Origin: Oopsacas minuta
Lineage: Eukaryota > Porifera > Hexactinellida > Lyssacinosida > Leucopsacidae
Assembly (NCBI GenBank): GCA_024704765.1
Contig: JAKMXF010000022.1
Span: 537,555 to 601,554, forward strand
Direction of reading: 5' to 3'
Length of the DNA: 64,000 nt
Each line of letters starts with the position of its first letter. Positions within the stretch are counted from its first letter, which is position 1. The position numbers and the translations under genes were made by a program. Under the pieces are notes generated by a model. That model did not search any database and had not been told where the DNA came from. It saw only the letters and a program-made list of their open reading frames with translations. This document shows positions 60,001-64,000 of the stretch, piece by piece.

Positions 60001-62287
60001 AGTTATGCAGTCAATCTTATGTGTTAAATCTCGGAGGTGTTTTTTATGGTTTTGTTCAAGTTGATTGAAGAATTGGTAAGAGCTAAGAACGTGAAATTTG
60101 GCAGCGAACTCGAAGTGTTCGCCCAAGCCGCAAAGAGTAAGCAAGTGAAGCGGCGTGTTGTATTAATTTTGCTACGGCAAATATGAACTAAATGTTTCTA
60201 TTTAGCTAATATTCCACCTGTGTTTAATTTGAGAGGAGAGCAGACAGGAGCACGTGAAATATCTTTGCAGTGGGAGAACCCACCTGAAGCATCAGACGCT
60301 ACCTTAGTTGGAGGGATCAGAGTCTGCTACGGTATGGTTGGGAGTGATTGTCAGTCCCAAGTAGATCTAGCTGCTACTGAAACCAGTACTGAAATTACAC
60401 TACCAGAGCCAATCAGTCCTTATTTTATTGCTGTCTCACTGGTCACACCTACAGGCAGCAGAGGAGAGGCGGATACTATTCTAGTTGCAATTGGTGAGTT
60501 AATTTTAGAGATAATTATATTTAATAGATCATTTAGCTTGGAAGATGCCCATATGCGGATTGTCCCACTTTATGATATATGAGACTAATATCCATATGCT
60601 ACATCCCACTTATTTCTACCATCAGCTTTTCATGTATGGATTTAGTATTTATTGTACTAAAATATATTTAGAAATAGTGGAAGTAAGCTCATTGAGAGCA
60701 GATGCAGTTTCAGCAAACGAGATTGTTATTGTATGGACAGCACCAATCGTTCCATTAGACTTCACTCTACTCTCTTATTCTGTGTATGTGAATCCGGTGG
60801 GTGATTCTACAAGTGCTATATTCCTCAGTGTAGATAGCGATACACTCACAACTGTAGTGGAAGGATTAGGTCCTGACACAGAATACGAAGTAACAGTGTT
60901 CCCAGTAATCCTGGAGGATTTTTTCATCAGAAACCAAACAAGATCAGCTACAACTTTCCAAGCCGGTAAGTATACTTACAGTAGCATAGTGTTAATAGAG
61001 ATTGACCGAAAATGATTTTAGCGAAATTTTGGTTTTCTTTGTTTTCACTTGTACTCGTATTAGGATGTTCTTTCAAAACTCAACATTTGCGACTACATTA
61101 ATATTGATTGTTCTCCAATTTAGCTCCAGAAAATGCACCAGCAACAGTATGTGTAGATTTTGCACTCTCAACAGCTCTACGAATTTCTTGGACAGAACCA
61201 ATTGCTCCTAATGGTCCAGTATTAGCATACGAGATTATGTATGAAGGTACAGAAGTTGATACCCGTGGAATAAGATTAATTAATGCATCAATTAACCCGA
61301 TGCTCTTCGGCACGCAAATGTTCACAACTCTATCAGGATTAGAAGAAGGAGAGACATACTTGATAAACGTCAGAATTATATATTATGATGGAAGTAGAGC
61401 TTTATCATTGCAAGTACAAGGCACAACACTTGAAGATGGTGAGTAGTATAAATAGCAAATTGGATTGCTTATTAACCATAAATATTTAATCATAAACTTT
61501 ATTCTAGTCCCAGGCAGTCCAGTAACAGATCTAGTAGCAATAACAAATGACGACAGCTTGTTAGTGACATGGCTCCCACCTCCTCTACTCTACAGAAACG
61601 GGCTTATATCTAGTTATGACATCATCTGTCATTATACCGATGCCAACGGATTGAATGCCTATACTATTAATATCGTGGACGGACAAGAAACATCTGCTAG
61701 ACTATATAACCTTCCAGTACAAACAACATGCAATATTACAGTTACACCATATACACTGATAGGAGCGGGACCATCAAGCGATGGTGTGTCGGCAGGAACA
61801 CAGGAAGCACTAAATATAGGTAAATTATATATCAGTGATTTAACCAACATCAATGACATACCACCACAACCCCTTAGAATCATGGATATTTTCAAAATTT
61901 CCTGGATTTCTAATTTTGTATGCCAATAATATAAATTTTCCTTCTTTTATGAAAACAAGCCAGATTTATCCAATATTTCCCTCGATAATCCAGTGATCTT
62001 TTGATGGTTAGCAAGTATGAAATGGACAGTTATAACCAATACTCTTTTATGCTCTTAAAGTTAGATGAAAATTAGTTTATGATAATTTCCTTCATTTAGG
62101 ACTACTATGTAATGACTTCAGGATCAGTCTCTCTGTGATAACTGTCTTCAGTGCTGTACTAATAGTTATCATAATAGTACTGGCAGCTGTGATCATAATA
62201 GGCTGCTTAAAAAACAACAAGCGTGATGATCTTCCTCCACCAGGGATGGAATTGTATGCTCACCCCAACGCTCCTAAACTGCCATAA
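57039..62287 (+). CDS. vWA + eight FN3 single-pass receptor
   Basis: Exons: 57039-57103, 57821-58398, 58460-58753, 58820-59116, 59182-59457, 59525-59821, 60206-60493, 60672-60965, 61124-61438, 61508-61819 and 62100-62287; 3204 nt, 1067 aa. Exon 1 is a signal peptide (MKILIATLILQIILIHGQ). Exon 2 is a von Willebrand A domain with a MIDAS motif (FEIDSSLSVT; D-x-S-x-S), a following threonine loop (TSLTNAL) and LLTDDVD. Exons 3-10 each code one FN3 domain with conserved W and Y core residues; exon 11 codes one TM helix and a short tail ending PPPGMELYAHPNAPKLP. All introns flanking FN3 exons are phase 1, so each domain is a symmetrical cassette. Such proteins bind matrix or partner cells through the metal-dependent vWA domain. 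The ligand is unknown and no family name is clear. Confidence 0.9.
57148..57333. mobile_element. MITE in intron 1 of the vWA-FN3 receptor
   Basis: Left TACTGTATTACCTCGAATAA and right (reverse complement TACCGTATTATCTCGAATAA) are inverted ends about 186 bp apart, possibly including TA target duplications. No coding capacity. The rest of this 717-bp intron holds a further diverged MITE fragment near 57667-57770. Confidence 0.65.
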
Positions 62288-62476
62288 TACTCAACTATGT
62301 GTATATTATGATGTAATTTTGTATAAATAGCTAACATATGCATGCGTAGCGTATAGTAAATACTCATATTTATATCCATTTTGATGTGTGTATTAGTATT
62401 GCATGAATGTGTATTCAGGTTGTATTAAAATTAGTTCTTTGATAATTTAAAATACACAAGAAGGTGATAAATTTCA
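62288..62476. terminator. 3' flank of the vWA-FN3 receptor
   Basis: This stretch follows the stop codon and is AT-rich. It should contain the 3' UTR and cleavage site; no exact AATAAA is obvious. Confidence 0.3.
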
Positions 62477-62760
62477 TATACACTCGAACCTCCCTCAACA
62501 GGGCACTATCTTTCTTAAAGGATTGAAATTATTCTGACTATTTTCAGGAAATTTTCCTTATAATAAAGCTGTCTTTACTCGTACTTCATATCTAACACGT
62601 TTCTTTTTAACTAACAAGCGTTAAAACATCTAGATTTGTCAATTCATATACATCCTGATATTTATCCTATAATTGGATCTTCCATAGACTTAATGTTATT
62701 TCTGATTTCCGGGCACCCTCCGGTCCTGCACTGCCCGGAGAAGAGAGGTTCGAGTGTATA
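62477..62760. mobile_element. MITE, 284 bp, with TATACACTCGAACCTC ends
   Basis: TATACACTCGAACCTC (62477-62492) and its exact inverted copy ending at 62760 bound the element. The interior is non-coding; a TA target duplication could be part of the TATA ends. Confidence 0.75.
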
Positions 62761-63218
62761 ATACTTTTGAACAAATATCGTTTTCGCCGTTACAATGATA
62801 AAATTAAATTAAAATATTTTAAAGATATTATTGATTGATTTCATAAAATGGTTTTATCCTGCATCGACAAAATCGATATTGGCCAACCCTTGGATCATAC
62901 AATGGGACATCAGAAATATAATATAGAAATAGGATTTTCATCGTAAACAGCGGATATGAAAGGTCATTATATGAGTACACACGGCACAAACACTATTAGA
63001 CTGAAAACTTAATAGGATAGGATTTTATGAATTTGCCAGGTCCGAGGAGGGATATCGTGGAATAAGCTCGTGATATATCTAGAGCAACATTTCCTCAAAT
63101 TTAAGCCTAACTCAAGAAACAGCTAATCAAGGGGGCTAAAATAATGTTATTCGGTTATTCCTGATGAATCACAATGTATCTAATGTTCAGTTGAATACAA
63201 AGTGTGAATATAGCAATA
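62761..63218. other. AT-rich intergenic DNA
   Basis: No gene or repeat that I can support. Confidence 0.3.
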
Positions 63219-63404
63219 CAGTGGAGTCTCCAAAAACGGACACTCCGAAAAGCGGACAACTCCATGCAATGAACACACTTCGTAGCACGGATTGAATTTG
63301 CCAAGCATGTAATTAATACTTAAGCAGTCTCCGAGAAGAGGACAATTCTCTACAACGGACAGAAACCATGTCCCCAACGTGTCCGTTATTCGGAGACTCC
63401 ACTG
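63219..63404. mobile_element. pogo/Tigger-type MITE, 186 bp
   Basis: CAGTGGAGTCTCC at the left and its exact inverted copy GGAGACTCCACTG at the right, flanked by TA on both sides (63217-63218 and 63405-63406). These ends and the TA target fit pogo/Tigger elements. A GGACAC-type word is repeated inside. Confidence 0.85.
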
Positions 63405-64000
63405 TATACGAATTTTATTCAACTAGGCATGATATAGTTTCCTATCAAATGAGGGAAATATAAATGTGTCATATTCGTTCGAGTACAATTATAATGAAAC
63501 ATGGGATTGGATCGATAAAATATGAATGTCGGGTTGTAATCCCTAGTCAAAACTCTAGGATAACAATCGAGCAAAAGCTAGTAAAGAAAGCTTTGACAAA
63601 TTACAATTTCAAGAAGCTGATAAACAGCTAAATAACCAGTTTGATAATAATATTAGCAATACGGTAATCTCCTATTACAACGAAGTGATTCTTTACCTCC
63701 GATAACTTGACGATAATTGATTTTACTCCGCTTACGACAAAATATTGCTTATAAAGAAAATGAATCCGAGGTCCCGAGTACTTCTTTATAACCAGAGTTT
63801 ATGTATAACATATACATATTTGATTATTGGCTGTGATACATATGTAGAGAAAATTAAGAGTTAAATTAGACAATCTATAGATGTATACTTCCACAAATAA
63901 TCTGCCGTGATCATGTAGTGCATGCCAACTAGGATGAAGATGTTATCAGTACGGAAACGCGAGTTTTAGTTAGACTCTGCATTTTGCAATTTTGGATGGG
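63405..64000. other. Right end of window, repeat-derived
   Basis: No gene. 63680-63805 resembles the TTATAA-type MITE family seen at 25150-25462 (CGAAGTG and TTATAA words and a GGTCCCGAGTACTTC stretch). Confidence 0.45.

Overview
This is animal (metazoan) nuclear DNA. Genes have GT-AG introns and the intergenic DNA is AT-rich and full of short terminal-inverted-repeat (TIR) elements. The repertoire is typical of animals: an adhesion GPCR with EGF, FN3, HRM and GAIN/GPS modules, a vWA-FN3 receptor, an LRP-like propeller receptor, SPOP and actin. Compact genes, very divergent alpha-tubulins and expanded FN3/EGF receptors suggest an early-branching animal, most likely a demosponge. The taxon is inference.

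Layout. 1-3602 (+): 3' part of a receptor with FN3, EGF, HRM and GAIN/GPS modules, ONE transmembrane helix and an NPxY-rich tail. 3929-4795 (+): a protein with MAP2/tau-type tubulin-binding repeats. 5091-19711 (-): a giant adhesion GPCR (I assemble 5 exons, 3723 aa) with the same ectodomain modules and a matching NPxY tail, but a 7TM core. An intronless EFHC1-type ciliary gene (16470-18104, +) sits inside its fourth intron. 20738-21808 (+): XRCC3-type RAD51 paralogue. 23150-24697 (-): prenylcysteine oxidase. 25048-40660: a direct segmental duplication, each copy carrying a six-exon divergent alpha-tubulin gene. A degenerate hAT element lies between the copies, and copy B has gained a Tc1/mariner element and a large MITE. 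41887-44247 (+): a third divergent alpha-tubulin. 44793-45923 (-): intronless actin with an SRF-type CArG palindrome upstream. 49223-53221 (-): SPOP, an ABHD1/3-type hydrolase and LYRM7. 53590-56331 (-): propeller/EGF type I receptor (847 aa). 57039-62287 (+): vWA + eight FN3 receptor (1067 aa), one FN3 per exon and every FN3-flanking intron in phase 1. 62288-64000: MITEs only.

Two themes stand out. First, the window holds several large adhesion-type surface receptors, including a paralogous pair in inverted orientation that share a GAIN/GPS ectodomain and a PTB-type tail but differ in the membrane module (1TM versus 7TM). Second, there is a cytoskeletal group: three divergent alpha-tubulins lacking the K40 acetylation site, a tau-like protein, a doublet-microtubule protein and actin. 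For spliced genes the feature gives the span from start to stop codon; exon coordinates are in the evidence and were derived by hand from splice signals and reading phase.
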